64,000 bases of DNA, from the NCBI GenBank assembly GCA_019745565.1, contig JAIESW010000038.1:29173-93172 (forward strand), in the 5' to 3' direction. The translations under genes and the position numbers were made by a program. Shown in pieces: positions 17,075 through 25,234 of this stretch (the stretch's first letter is position 1; the number at the start of each line of letters is the position of its first letter). The notes beneath the pieces were generated by a model, which was not told the DNA's origin, ran no database searches, and worked only from the letters and a program-made list of their open reading frames with translations. Source of the DNA: Burkholderiales bacterium (lineage in GTDB: Bacteria > Pseudomonadota > Gammaproteobacteria > Burkholderiales > Ga0077523).

Positions 17075-18004
17075 TCAGCCGCGCAGCGGGCCCAGCGCGC
17101 GGGCGAAGCGGCGCGCGCATTCGAGGCCGAACGCCGAAGGTGCAAGCGCCGGGGCACGGTCATACACCGTCTCATCGAGCCCCATGCGCAGCAGCGCGAT
17201 GCGCTTGCCGTAGCAGATCAGTGCATCGAGCGACTGCATGCCGAAGATGATGGCCGGCAGCACTTCGCGATAGATCGCTTCTGCCTCGACCTCGTTGCCG
17301 GCCCGCATCGCTGCGAAGACGCGCACCTGCCAGTCGAAGGTGTCGGTCGCCGGGATCATGCCCGCGCATCCCGCACGCAGGTTGTCGGGCAGTTCCTGGC
17401 CGTTGCGGCCGTTGAACACCGCGAGCCGACCGCCGGTTTCCTCGATGACGCGCCGGATCTGGGTGACCGGCCCTTCGCCTTTCAGCACCGTGAAGTTGGC
17501 ATGAGCGCGCGCGAGTTCGGCGATGCCTTCGGCCGAAACGCCGACCTCGGTGTATTCGGGCGCATTCTGGATCGCCACCGGAAAATCCAGTGCATCCATC
17601 ACGGCCGCGAAATGGCGGCGATAGAACACTTCGGGCTCGCCCCGCTCCGGGGGCGGCTGCAGGATCACCCACGCCGCACCGCACGAGCGGGCGAACCGGG
17701 CCGCGGCAACCTGATCCGCGACGCTGCCCGGCGCCACGGTGACGGCGAGCGGCAGGCGCCCACCGAGATCGGCGGCGACCCATTCGACCAGCGTGCGGCG
17801 CTCGTCTGCCGAGAGTTTGTTCACTTCCGTCGCCAGCCCGAGCACGGCCACGCCATGGGCACCGCCGGAGACCGCCGCGTGGACCTGGGCGCGCGTGAGT
17901 TCGCGTTCGAGCTTGCCCTCGCGGCCGAAACACGCGTACTGCATCGGATAGATGCCCCAGAAGGGCGCGGCACCGTCGCTCATGGGCTGGTCGGCATCCG
18001 GCAT
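17075..18004 (-). CDS. Dihydrodipicolinate synthase family (class I pyruvate-type aldolase) protein
   Basis: 309 residues (302 if started at the ATG at 17983). A TIM-barrel of the DapA/NanA superfamily: Schiff-base Lys is K175 in TVLKGEGP. The Tyr of the usual YNxP motif is Gln here (IQNAPEY), and the GTTGE loop reads GLATE, so it is not dapA proper. Related enzymes add or remove pyruvate from sugar acids or aromatic breakdown products. It is divergent by 53 bases from the RraA-like gene, so the two may share control. Confidence 0.82.
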   Translation of the reverse strand: MPDADQPMSDGAAPFWGIYPMQYACFGREGKLERELTRAQVHAAVSGGAHGVAVLGLATEVNKLSADERRTLVEWVAADLGGRLPLAVTVAPGSVADQVAAARFARSCGAAWVILQPPPERGEPEVFYRRHFAAVMDALDFPVAIQNAPEYTEVGVSAEGIAELARAHANFTVLKGEGPVTQIRRVIEETGGRLAVFNGRNGQELPDNLRAGCAGMIPATDTFDWQVRVFAAMRAGNEVEAEAIYREVLPAIIFGMQSLDALICYGKRIALLRMGLDETVYDRAPALAPSAFGLECARRFARALGPLRG

Positions 18005-18057
18005 GGCACCGAAGGGGCGTATGATTTCTTCACTGTCGGCAGGGATGAGGGGACCGG

Positions 18058-18798
18058 ATGTTTCGAGTGAGCAAGGTGCTGGCGGCCATCGGTATGGCCG
18101 CCATGACGGGTATCGTCGCCGCGGCGGATGTCGCGCCCGTGACCCATGAGGAGATTCTCGTCGCGCTGCGCGACCCGATCAACAGCACCGGCAACGTCGC
18201 CGATGCCGTGGACGAAGCGACCGGTGCGCGCGGCTGGATGTCGTCCGACATGAAGCCGATCTTCGACACCAAGATCGTCGGGCGTGCCGCGACTGCGCTG
18301 ATGCGCCCGGTACTGCGCAGCGACCCGCGCAAGTACCAGAACCATCTGCTCGAGATCCTCGATCAGGCCGAACCGGGCAGCATCCTCGTGTACGTGATGC
18401 AGGACGGACTCGAGATCGCGGCCATGGGGAACCTGATGGCGACGACTGCGAAAGTGCGCGGACTCGAAGGTGCGGTGATCGACGGTGCCGTGCGCGACAT
18501 CACCGAGATCCGCCAGATCGGTTTGCCGGTGTGGTCGCGCCGGGTCAGTCCGGCCACGTCGGTGGGACGCATGGTGAGCGTCGACAAGCAGATTCCGGTG
18601 CAATGCGGCGGCGTGATGGTGTACCCCGGCGACTACATCGTCGCCGACGCCGACGGTGCCGTCGTCGTGCCGCAGCAGGCGGCCGCGCAGGTGGTGGCGC
18701 TGCTCAAGGCTTACGCCGACAAGGAAACGAAGATGGTGCCCATCATCGAGGAGACGAAGTCGATGCTGAAGGCGCTGGAGCGGTACAACCGCTATTGA
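18058..18798 (+). CDS. RraA-like (HMG/CHA aldolase fold) protein with a signal-like N-terminus
   Basis: 246 residues. The first ~23 (MFRVSKVLAAIGMAAMTGIVAAA) look like a Sec signal peptide, which is unusual for this family. The core has GNLMATTAK, DGAVRDITEI (the conserved Arg-Asp) and YPGDYIVADADGAVVVP. RraA-fold proteins are metal-dependent aldolases such as 4-hydroxy-4-methyl-2-oxoglutarate aldolase, or RNase E inhibitors. Good GAGGGG ribosome site. It is followed 14 bases later by an exported intradiol dioxygenase, so an extracytoplasmic aromatic-related step is a plausible inference. Whether the N-terminus is truly cleaved is unknown. Confidence 0.82.
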   Translation: MFRVSKVLAAIGMAAMTGIVAAADVAPVTHEEILVALRDPINSTGNVADAVDEATGARGWMSSDMKPIFDTKIVGRAATALMRPVLRSDPRKYQNHLLEILDQAEPGSILVYVMQDGLEIAAMGNLMATTAKVRGLEGAVIDGAVRDITEIRQIGLPVWSRRVSPATSVGRMVSVDKQIPVQCGGVMVYPGDYIVADADGAVVVPQQAAAQVVALLKAYADKETKMVPIIEETKSMLKALERYNRY

Positions 18799-18812
18799 GC
18801 GGGCGCAACGGA

Positions 18813-19472
18813 ATGGCGGCCGTATCCATCACTCGACGACGCATCGCGGGCGCATTCGCGATCGCACAGCTCGCGGGGGTGCGCTGCGCCCTGGCGGAGC
18901 TCGTCGCCACGCCGGCGCAGATGCAGGGACCGTTCTATCCCGTGACCCTGCCGCTCGAGCGCGACAACGACCTCGTCAGCATCGCCGGCCGCAGCGGCAA
19001 GGCCCACGGCACCGTCACGGACGTGACGGGCCGCGTTCTCGACACCGACGGCAAACCGGTCGCAGGCGTGAGGATCGAGATCTGGCAGGTGAACGGCTAT
19101 GGCCGCTATCACCATCCGGACGACGACAGCGACCTGCCGATGGACCCGAACTTCCAGGGCTATGGTGAAACCGTGAGCGACGCCGACGGCGGCTATCGCT
19201 TCCGCACCGTGAAGCCGGTCGCCTATCCTGGGCGCGCGCCGCACATCCATTTCGCGCTGACCGGTCGCGGCTTCGGCCCGTTCTACACCCAGATGTACCT
19301 GGCAGGAGCGCCCGAGAACGCCGGCGATTTCCTCCTGCGCCGCGTCACCGATCGCCGGCTGCGCGACGCACTGATCGTCCCGCTCGAAGCCTCGCCGAAT
19401 GCCGGCAGCGAACTGGCGGCGCGTTTCGACGTGGTGCTGGGCAGCAGCATGCTGTCGAAGCAGCGGCCATGA
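18813..19472 (+). CDS. Intradiol ring-cleavage dioxygenase-like protein, probably Tat-exported
   Basis: 219 residues. The N-terminus (SITRRRIAGAFAIAQLAG) has a twin-arginine-like signal. The catalytic Fe3+ set is complete: Y99 (GRYHH), Y138 (AYPGR), H144 and H146 (PHIHF), as in protocatechuate 3,4-dioxygenase. Such enzymes open catechol-type rings between the hydroxyls; exported single-subunit forms are known but their substrates mostly are not. It follows the RraA-like gene and overlaps the SlyX-like small gene by 4 bases (ATGA), so it belongs to that operon. Confidence 0.85.
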   Translation: MAAVSITRRRIAGAFAIAQLAGVRCALAELVATPAQMQGPFYPVTLPLERDNDLVSIAGRSGKAHGTVTDVTGRVLDTDGKPVAGVRIEIWQVNGYGRYHHPDDDSDLPMDPNFQGYGETVSDADGGYRFRTVKPVAYPGRAPHIHFALTGRGFGPFYTQMYLAGAPENAGDFLLRRVTDRRLRDALIVPLEASPNAGSELAARFDVVLGSSMLSKQRP

Positions 19473-19681
19473 GCGACGAGACGATGCCGAAGGCCGCGAT
19501 GCTGCACCGCCTCGCGGAACTCAAGATGGAGCACAGCGACCTGGACGACGTGATCACCCGCGTGACCAACGACCCCGGTCACGACGAGTTGCGCGTGCGG
19601 CGACTCAAGAAGCGCAAGCTGCTGCTGAAGGACCAGATCGCCTGGCTCGAGCGGCAGATCGATCCGGACGAGCCGGCCTGA
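19469..19681 (+). CDS. YdcH/DUF465 family small protein
   Basis: 70 residues, helical and charged, with HRLAELKMEHSDLDDVI and RVRRLKKRKLLLKDQIAWLE, the pattern of the YdcH/DUF465 family. Predicted to be a cytosolic coiled coil; no reaction known. The ATG overlaps the stop codon of the dioxygenase gene, indicating coupled translation. Confidence 0.82.
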   Translation: MSDETMPKAAMLHRLAELKMEHSDLDDVITRVTNDPGHDELRVRRLKKRKLLLKDQIAWLERQIDPDEPA

Positions 19682-19720
19682 GCCATCACCGGCCGCGATC
19701 AGGGAGCGACCGGCGAGCCG

Positions 19721-20008
19721 CTATTGCGGGAGCTTGTAGTACTTGTCGGCGATGTACTCGGTGACGTTGTCGATATCGGTCGGCGTCCAGCGCAGCCTGG
19801 TGTTCTCCTGCCATCGCTGCACCTGCTGACGCACCTCCAGGTAGGTGTTGGCGAGCCGGTCCGCGCGGGTGTACACAGAGGTCGTGTGGCACAGCACGCA
19901 ATGGTTGTCGTGCAGCGACTGGCCGCGGTCGCGATCGGCGGCCACAGCGGGAAACGCGAGAGCCGCCAAGGCAACGGCGGCGACCTGCGAGCAGACGGAC
20001 TTCGACAT
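19721..20008 (-). CDS. Small periplasmic c-type cytochrome
   Basis: 95 residues with a signal peptide (to about residue 23) and one haem motif, CVLCH (C37-H41). A likely distal axial ligand is hard to assign: no Met follows the haem motif, so His or another residue would have to serve. It has a GGAGG ribosome site. Small electron carriers like this often pair with dehydrogenases, but none is adjacent; it stands alone, divergent from the next gene. Confidence 0.82.
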   Translation of the reverse strand: MSKSVCSQVAAVALAALAFPAVAADRDRGQSLHDNHCVLCHTTSVYTRADRLANTYLEVRQQVQRWQENTRLRWTPTDIDNVTEYIADKYYKLPQ

Positions 20009-20119
20009 GGCTATCCTCCTGGAATGGCTCGGAATTCTGCAAATCCGCAACGCCGCCGCCGCGACGGCCTGAACCGAGTCGCACGGAACTGCGTCTAACC
20101 GGCATCTTTCCATCGAGCG

Positions 20120-20578
20120 ATGAAACCGACTTTGATCCTGATCATGCTCACCGCGGCCGTGCTCACGTTCACGACCCTGGTCGCGGTCGCAGCAGTGGCA
20201 TTCTTCTGGGGCGGCGCTGCCGGCATGGCCGGCGGCGATCGGACCACGTCCGGCCTCACGGCGGCGATCTACGCGCCCTTTGCCCTGGTGGCACTGCTGC
20301 TGCCGGTCATGGCGGCGCCCATGGCGCGACTGGCGTTGCGGTTGGGGGGCAGCAACCGCTCGGCGTCGGCCCACCCGATCCAGCCACTGTGGCTCCTGGC
20401 GGCGGTCGTCTTCCTCGCCGCCGAGGCACTCATCGCGGCAATCCGTACAATCGCCGGCGACGGGGCCTACTCGGCCCCGCTGTTCCTGCACCTGCTGCTC
20501 GCGGGCTACGCGGCGGCCGGCGCATACCTGTTGAGACGAGGTCCGGACCATGTTCGCGAATCTGCTGACACGCAGTAG
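20120..20578 (+). CDS. Inner-membrane protein of unknown function
   Basis: 152 residues with about four predicted membrane helices (near residues 5-30, 48-70, 88-110 and 122-140). I do not recognise a family. The last 29 bases overlap the start of the following lipoprotein gene in another frame, so the two are likely co-transcribed. Confidence 0.65.
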   Translation: MKPTLILIMLTAAVLTFTTLVAVAAVAFFWGGAAGMAGGDRTTSGLTAAIYAPFALVALLLPVMAAPMARLALRLGGSNRSASAHPIQPLWLLAAVVFLAAEALIAAIRTIAGDGAYSAPLFLHLLLAGYAAAGAYLLRRGPDHVRESADTQ

Positions 20579-20936
20579 CGCAATCGGCTTGGCGCTGTCG
20601 GCGGCTATCGCCCTCGCCGGCTGCGCCACCACGACGAAGCGCGTGCCCATGACGCTGGAGCAGGTCATCCAGCAATCGAAGGCGGGGACGCCACCGGCCG
20701 ACATCATCAATCAGCTGAAGGACTCGCGCAGCGTCTTCGAGGTCTCGGGTTCGCAGTTCGCGAAACTGCGCGAGGAAGGCGTGGACGACTCCGTGCTCGA
20801 CTTCATCCAGCGCACCTACGTCGCGAGCGTGGAGATGGACACCCGGCTGCGCTACCAGAGCATGTACTGGGGCTATGGCTGGGGGTATCCGTATCGTCCC
20901 TACTACGGCGGGTGGCCGTACTGGTACGGCTGGTGA
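20550..20936 (+). CDS. Lipoprotein with a Tyr/Trp/Gly-rich tail
   Basis: 128 residues. Signal ends with a lipobox (IALAGC, Cys at about residue 25). The middle (TLEQVIQQSKAGTPPADIINQLKDS) is a helical segment found in many small proteobacterial lipoproteins. The C-terminal ~23 residues are almost all Tyr, Trp, Gly and Pro (WGYGWGYPYRPYYGG), a low-complexity aromatic tail. Probably anchored in the envelope; function unknown. It overlaps the preceding membrane-protein gene. Confidence 0.72.
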   Translation: MFANLLTRSSAIGLALSAAIALAGCATTTKRVPMTLEQVIQQSKAGTPPADIINQLKDSRSVFEVSGSQFAKLREEGVDDSVLDFIQRTYVASVEMDTRLRYQSMYWGYGWGYPYRPYYGGWPYWYGW

Positions 20937-20945
20937 GCTGACTGC

Positions 20946-21869
20946 TCAGCGGCTGTCGCGGGCCCGCCGCGCGGCCAGGGCCTTCTGGAGCACCGACCAG
21001 TTCACCAGTACCAGCGCGCCGATCACGCCGGCCAGCCCCACCAGCAGCCGCCAGGTCACGGGTTCGTTCAGTACCAGCGCTCCGAGGATTGCCGCAGAGA
21101 CGGGATTCAGCGTGACCGCGAGCGCCACGCGCGAGGGCGCCGTGTGTTCGAGCGCCCAGATCCATAGGAAGAAGGTGACGGCGCCCCCGAGGCACGTGAG
21201 GTAGAGCACCGCGAGCCAACCCGGTGCGCTGATGTGGCTGAAAGCCTCCCACTCGCCCTGGGCGATCACCACGAGGGCAATGGCCACCGCACCCGCAGGG
21301 ATCATGACCGATGCCACCACCATCGCCCGGTACTTGCGCAGCGCATAGCTCGAAGCGACGTTGTAGATCGAACCCGACAGCACGGCGCCGAACATGTAGA
21401 GGTCACCCTTCCACGTCTCGGCGTTGGCGCCAACGATGCGGTCGCCCAACGCGAAGCCGACCGCGGCCAACGCCAGCACGCCACCGGCGACCTTGGTCGC
21501 GGTGAGGCGCTCGCGTCCGACCAGTGCGGCGAAGGCCAGCGTGAACAGCGGCTGGGTCGACAGCACGAGCGCCGCGCGCGCGGCGGGAATATGCGCGAGA
21601 CTCATGGTGAAGAACCAGGGGAACACCGCGAACTGCACCAGCCCCAGACCGACTACCATGGGCGCATCGCGCGTCGCCACCTTCACCGGCATGCGCGGCA
21701 GTGTGAACGCGAGCATCAGCACACTGGCCCCTGCAAAACGCAACAGGATCGTGGGCAGGACACCCGCTTCGGGAACCACGAACCGGGTCGCCACGATCGC
21801 GGAACCGCCGAGCGTGCTGGAAAGACAGGCCGCGAGAACGGCCAGCAGGGGAAGAGGTAGGTTCTTCAA
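20946..21869 (-). CDS. EamA/DMT-family transporter (second copy)
   Basis: 307 residues, ten predicted membrane helices in two EamA repeats; LNPVSAAILGALVLNEPVTW near the C-terminus is typical. The start is a TTG at 21869 giving MKNLPLPLLAVLAAC; the ribosome site is weak but no in-frame ATG gives a full first helix. It is only distantly similar to the transporter at 15325. Convergent with the lipoprotein gene. Substrate unknown. Confidence 0.82.
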   Translation of the reverse strand: MKNLPLPLLAVLAACLSSTLGGSAIVATRFVVPEAGVLPTILLRFAGASVLMLAFTLPRMPVKVATRDAPMVVGLGLVQFAVFPWFFTMSLAHIPAARAALVLSTQPLFTLAFAALVGRERLTATKVAGGVLALAAVGFALGDRIVGANAETWKGDLYMFGAVLSGSIYNVASSYALRKYRAMVVASVMIPAGAVAIALVVIAQGEWEAFSHISAPGWLAVLYLTCLGGAVTFFLWIWALEHTAPSRVALAVTLNPVSAAILGALVLNEPVTWRLLVGLAGVIGALVLVNWSVLQKALAARRARDSR

Positions 21870-21905
21870 GACTCAGGGATGTACTAGCTTCGCCTCCGCC
21901 CTGAC

Positions 21906-21982
21906 CCTGCCCCGGCCAAGCCGGGGGAGGGGATGTACACCCCTTCCCCCGACTGCGTCGGGGGAAGGCTGGGATGGGGGCA
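21906..21982. repeat. Dispersed double-hairpin intergenic repeat, copy 1
   Basis: Two GC stems: CCCCGGC / GCCGGGG around 21910, and a perfect 12-base stem at 21942-21968 (CCTTCCCCCGAC / GTCGGGGGAAGG), ending GGATGGGGGCA. A second copy with the same layout lies at 37612-37704. It follows ilvD and may also act as a transcription stop for it. Confidence 0.8.
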
Positions 21983-22024
21983 AACGTCTAACGTTGAAGC
22001 CCGGACCTCCACCCCACCCCCGCC

Positions 22025-23704
22025 TCAAGACCGATCCGTCACCGCCCCTTTGGAGGCCGTCGAAACGAGCTTCACGTACTTCGCCATGAGGCCGCGCGTG
22101 TAGCGCGGCGCCGGTTGCTTCCAGGCGGCGCGGCGCTTCGCGAGTTCCTCGTCGGACACGTGCATCTGGATCAGCTGCTTGTGCGCGTCGATGGTGATCG
22201 TGTCGCCTTCCTGCACCAGCGCGATGGGACCACCCACGAATGCCTCGGGCGCCACGTGACCTACCACCATGCCCCATGACGCACCGGAGAAGCGCCCGTC
22301 GGTCAGCAGACCGACCGATTCGCCGAGCCCCGCGCCCACCAGGGCCGAGGTGGGCGAGAGCATCTCCTGCATGCCCGGCCCGCCCTTGGGCCCTTCGTAG
22401 CGGATCACCACCACGTCGCCCGCCTTGACCTTGCCGCCGATGATCGCTTCCATCGTCTCCGCCTCGGAGTTGAACACGCGGGCCGGACCGGTGATCACCG
22501 GGCTCTTGAGGCCCGTGATCTTGGCGACACAGCCCTCCGGCGCGAGATTGCCCTTGAGGATCGCGAGGTGCCCCTGCTCGTACAGCGGGTCGTCCCACGC
22601 GTGGATGACGTCCTGGTCCGTGCGGCGCACCGGATTGAGCGCCTTTAATTCCTCACCGATGGTGCGGCCGGTGATCGTCATGCAATCGCCGTGCAACAAC
22701 CCGTGGTCGAGCAGCATCTTGAGCACCACCGGCACACCGCCGGCCTTGTGGAAGTCGGTGGCGACGTACTTGCCCGACGGCTTCAGGTCGCAGATCACCG
22801 GGGTGCGCAGGCGGATGCGTTCGAAGTCGTCGATGGTCCACTCGACCTCGGCAGCCGAAGCGATGGCAAGGTAGTGCAACACGGCGTTGGTGGAACCGCC
22901 AGTGGCCATCACCAGCGACACCACGTTCTCGATGGACTTGCGGGTAATGATGTCGCGCGGGCGGATGTTCTTGCGTACCGCGTTGACCAGCACCTTCGCG
23001 GATTCCGCGGCGGAATCGGCCTTCTCCGGATCCGGCGAGGCGATCTGCGAGGAACCGAGCAGGCTCATGCCCAACGCCTCGAACGACGAGGACATCGTGT
23101 TGGCGGTGAACATGCCGCCGCACGCGCCCACGGTCGGACAGGCGTTACGCTCGACGCCTTCGAAGTCCTCCTTCGACATCTTGCCGGCCGTATAGGCACC
23201 CACCGCCTCGAAGGCGCTGGCGATGGTGAGGTCGCGGCCCTTCCACTTCCCCGGCTTGATGGTGCCTCCGTACACGTAGATCGCGGGCACGTTCATGCGC
23301 GCGATGGCCATCATGCCGCCGGGCATGTTCTTGTCGCAGGCACCGATCACTAGCACCCCGTCCATCATCTGCCCGTTGACCGAGGTCTCGATCGCATCCG
23401 CGATCACCTCGCGCGACACCAGCGAATACTTCATGCCTTCGGTGCCCATGCCGATGCCGTCGGTCACCGTCGGCACGCCGAACACCTGCGGCTTCCCACC
23501 GGCCGCATCGATGGCCTGCATGGCGCGATCCACCAGCGGCTGGATGCCCGCGTTGCAGGGGTTCATGTTGGAATGGCCGTTGGCCACGCCGATGATCGGT
23601 TTGTCGAAGTCGCCGTCGCCGAAGCCGACGGCGCGCAGCATCGCGCGATTGGGGGAGCGGGCAACGCCGGCCGTGATGAGTTTGGAACGCCAGTTGTCGG
23701 CCAT
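22025..23704 (-). CDS. ilvD: Dihydroxy-acid dehydratase
   Basis: 559 residues, full length for IlvD. Iron-sulfur ligand cysteines C50 (NPCNAG), C123 (GACDKNMPG) and C195 (GACGGMF) are present; the DK after C123 holds the Lys that is carbamylated in the [2Fe-2S] type. It removes water from 2,3-dihydroxy-3-methylbutanoate and -pentanoate in valine and isoleucine synthesis. ATG 23704 has an AGGAGGAT ribosome site; the frame continues upstream without another start of note. It is divergent from a LysR regulator across 157 bases, suggesting regulation by it. Confidence 0.95.
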   Translation of the reverse strand: MADNWRSKLITAGVARSPNRAMLRAVGFGDGDFDKPIIGVANGHSNMNPCNAGIQPLVDRAMQAIDAAGGKPQVFGVPTVTDGIGMGTEGMKYSLVSREVIADAIETSVNGQMMDGVLVIGACDKNMPGGMMAIARMNVPAIYVYGGTIKPGKWKGRDLTIASAFEAVGAYTAGKMSKEDFEGVERNACPTVGACGGMFTANTMSSSFEALGMSLLGSSQIASPDPEKADSAAESAKVLVNAVRKNIRPRDIITRKSIENVVSLVMATGGSTNAVLHYLAIASAAEVEWTIDDFERIRLRTPVICDLKPSGKYVATDFHKAGGVPVVLKMLLDHGLLHGDCMTITGRTIGEELKALNPVRRTDQDVIHAWDDPLYEQGHLAILKGNLAPEGCVAKITGLKSPVITGPARVFNSEAETMEAIIGGKVKAGDVVVIRYEGPKGGPGMQEMLSPTSALVGAGLGESVGLLTDGRFSGASWGMVVGHVAPEAFVGGPIALVQEGDTITIDAHKQLIQMHVSDEELAKRRAAWKQPAPRYTRGLMAKYVKLVSTASKGAVTDRS

Positions 23705-23861
23705 GGGGGAATCCTCCTGAGGTAGGAATGCTTGACGGTCGCGAGTGGTGGCGCACCGCGGCGAACGGTTCGCCCCGCGCGGTCCATCACAGTTTTGCCG
23801 AGAGTTTCGCCGAAAGCCGCGACTCGCGTCTAATATATTGTCCGGGTCGGATTGATACTGC

Positions 23862-24770
23862 ATGGCTATGAATATCGAACTGCGCCATCTGCGCTATTTC
23901 GTGGCGGTCGCCGAAGAACTGCACTTCGGCCGCGCCGCGCAGCGGCTGCACATCTCGCAGCCGCCGCTGTCGATGCAGATCCGCGCGCTGGAGGAGAATC
24001 TCGGGGTGCAGTTGTTCGAACGGACCCAGCGCCGCGTCGCGCTGACGCAGGCCGGCGCCGCCTTCCTGGGCGAGGCCCGCCAGATTCTCGCGCGCACGGA
24101 GAGTGCCGCCCTGCTCGCCCGCCGCGCGAGCCGCGGCGAGGTCGGTGACCTCGCCATCGGCTTCGTGAGCACCGCCGACTACAACGTCCTGCCGCCGCTG
24201 TTGCGCGAATTCCGGCAGCGGGCGCCGGCGGTGCGGCTCACGCTGTACGAATCCACCACCGACCGGCAGCTGGCAGACCTGGTGGACGGCCGGATCGACG
24301 TGGGGTTCGTGCTGCCGCCGGTGGAGGATCCACGCCTCACTTACCGCACTATTCATCGCGAGACGCTGGTGGCCGCGCTGCCGGCGCGGCACCCGCTCGC
24401 TCGCGCGAAGGGCAAGCTCCGGCTCGCGGCCCTGTCCGAGTCACCCTTCATCCTGTTTCCGCGACCGAATGCGCCCAGCTTGTACGATGCCGTGGTGAGC
24501 TATTGCAGCAGCGCGGGCTTCAGCCCGCACATCGAGCAGGAAGCGGTACAGATGCAGACGATCGTGAGCCTGGTGTCGGCCGAGATCGGCGTCGCGCTGA
24601 TTCCCGCCTCCCTGCGCCACCTGGGGCGGACCGGCGTGGTCTACAAAGCGCCGGTCGAGCGCAGTCCCCTGACGGAGATCGGGCTCGCCTGGCGCCGTGA
24701 CGACACGCTCGCGACCTTGGGGATGTTCCTCGAAGTCGCAGTTCCCGCGCACTCGGGCGCCGCGAAATGA
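23862..24770 (+). CDS. LysR-family transcriptional regulator
   Basis: 302 residues. Winged helix-turn-helix at residues about 4-62 ([32 protein letters not shown]) and a periplasmic-binding-like effector domain from about 92. The start may be MAMNIE at 23862 or MNIELRH at 23868. It is divergent from ilvD, the usual LysR arrangement, so it may sense a branched-chain amino acid precursor, although the pairing is only positional. Its end overlaps tsaE by 4 bases. Confidence 0.9.
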   Translation: MAMNIELRHLRYFVAVAEELHFGRAAQRLHISQPPLSMQIRALEENLGVQLFERTQRRVALTQAGAAFLGEARQILARTESAALLARRASRGEVGDLAIGFVSTADYNVLPPLLREFRQRAPAVRLTLYESTTDRQLADLVDGRIDVGFVLPPVEDPRLTYRTIHRETLVAALPARHPLARAKGKLRLAALSESPFILFPRPNAPSLYDAVVSYCSSAGFSPHIEQEAVQMQTIVSLVSAEIGVALIPASLRHLGRTGVVYKAPVERSPLTEIGLAWRRDDTLATLGMFLEVAVPAHSGAAK

Positions 24771-25234
24771 GCGCCGAGATCCGCCATCTCCCCGACGAAA
24801 CCGCCACGCTGGCACTGGGTGCACGCATCGCTGCGGAACTCGAGCCCGGTCTCATCCTCCATCTGCACGGCGACCTCGGCGCAGGCAAAACCACCTTCGC
24901 GCGCGGTCTCCTGCGGGCCCTGGGATACCGCGGCCGGGTGAAGAGTCCGACCTTCACCCTGGTTGAACTTTACAAGCTTTCTAGTTTATCCTTGTACCAC
25001 TTTGATTTTTATAGATTCGACGATCCTAAAGCTTGGTTGGATGCTGGCTTTCGCGAACACTTCGACGGCAGCAACGTGTGCCTGGTGGAGTGGCCCGAGA
25101 AAGCCGGTCCCGAATTGCCGGCCCCGGATCTCGACATCAGCCTCGGCGTGGTGCCCGAGGGCGGCAGAACGGTACGGCTGGAAGCGCATACGGAGAAGGG
25201 CGAACGTTGCCTGCAGGGACTCATGAACGATTGA
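24767..25234 (+). CDS. tsaE: tRNA threonylcarbamoyladenosine biosynthesis ATPase TsaE
   Basis: 155 residues with Walker A GDLGAGKTT (K41), SPTFTLV and HFDFYRF, and WPEKAG, all signatures of TsaE. It works with TsaB and TsaD to make t6A at position 37 of ANN-decoding tRNAs. The ATG overlaps the stop of the LysR gene, and the TGA overlaps the TTG start of the amidase, an order (tsaE-amiC) common in proteobacteria. The stretch 24961-25053 is strikingly AT-rich, with codons such as TTA, TCT, AGT and AGA that are rare in its neighbours, but the protein sequence there is normal. Confidence 0.93.
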   Translation: MSAEIRHLPDETATLALGARIAAELEPGLILHLHGDLGAGKTTFARGLLRALGYRGRVKSPTFTLVELYKLSSLSLYHFDFYRFDDPKAWLDAGFREHFDGSNVCLVEWPEKAGPELPAPDLDISLGVVPEGGRTVRLEAHTEKGERCLQGLMND

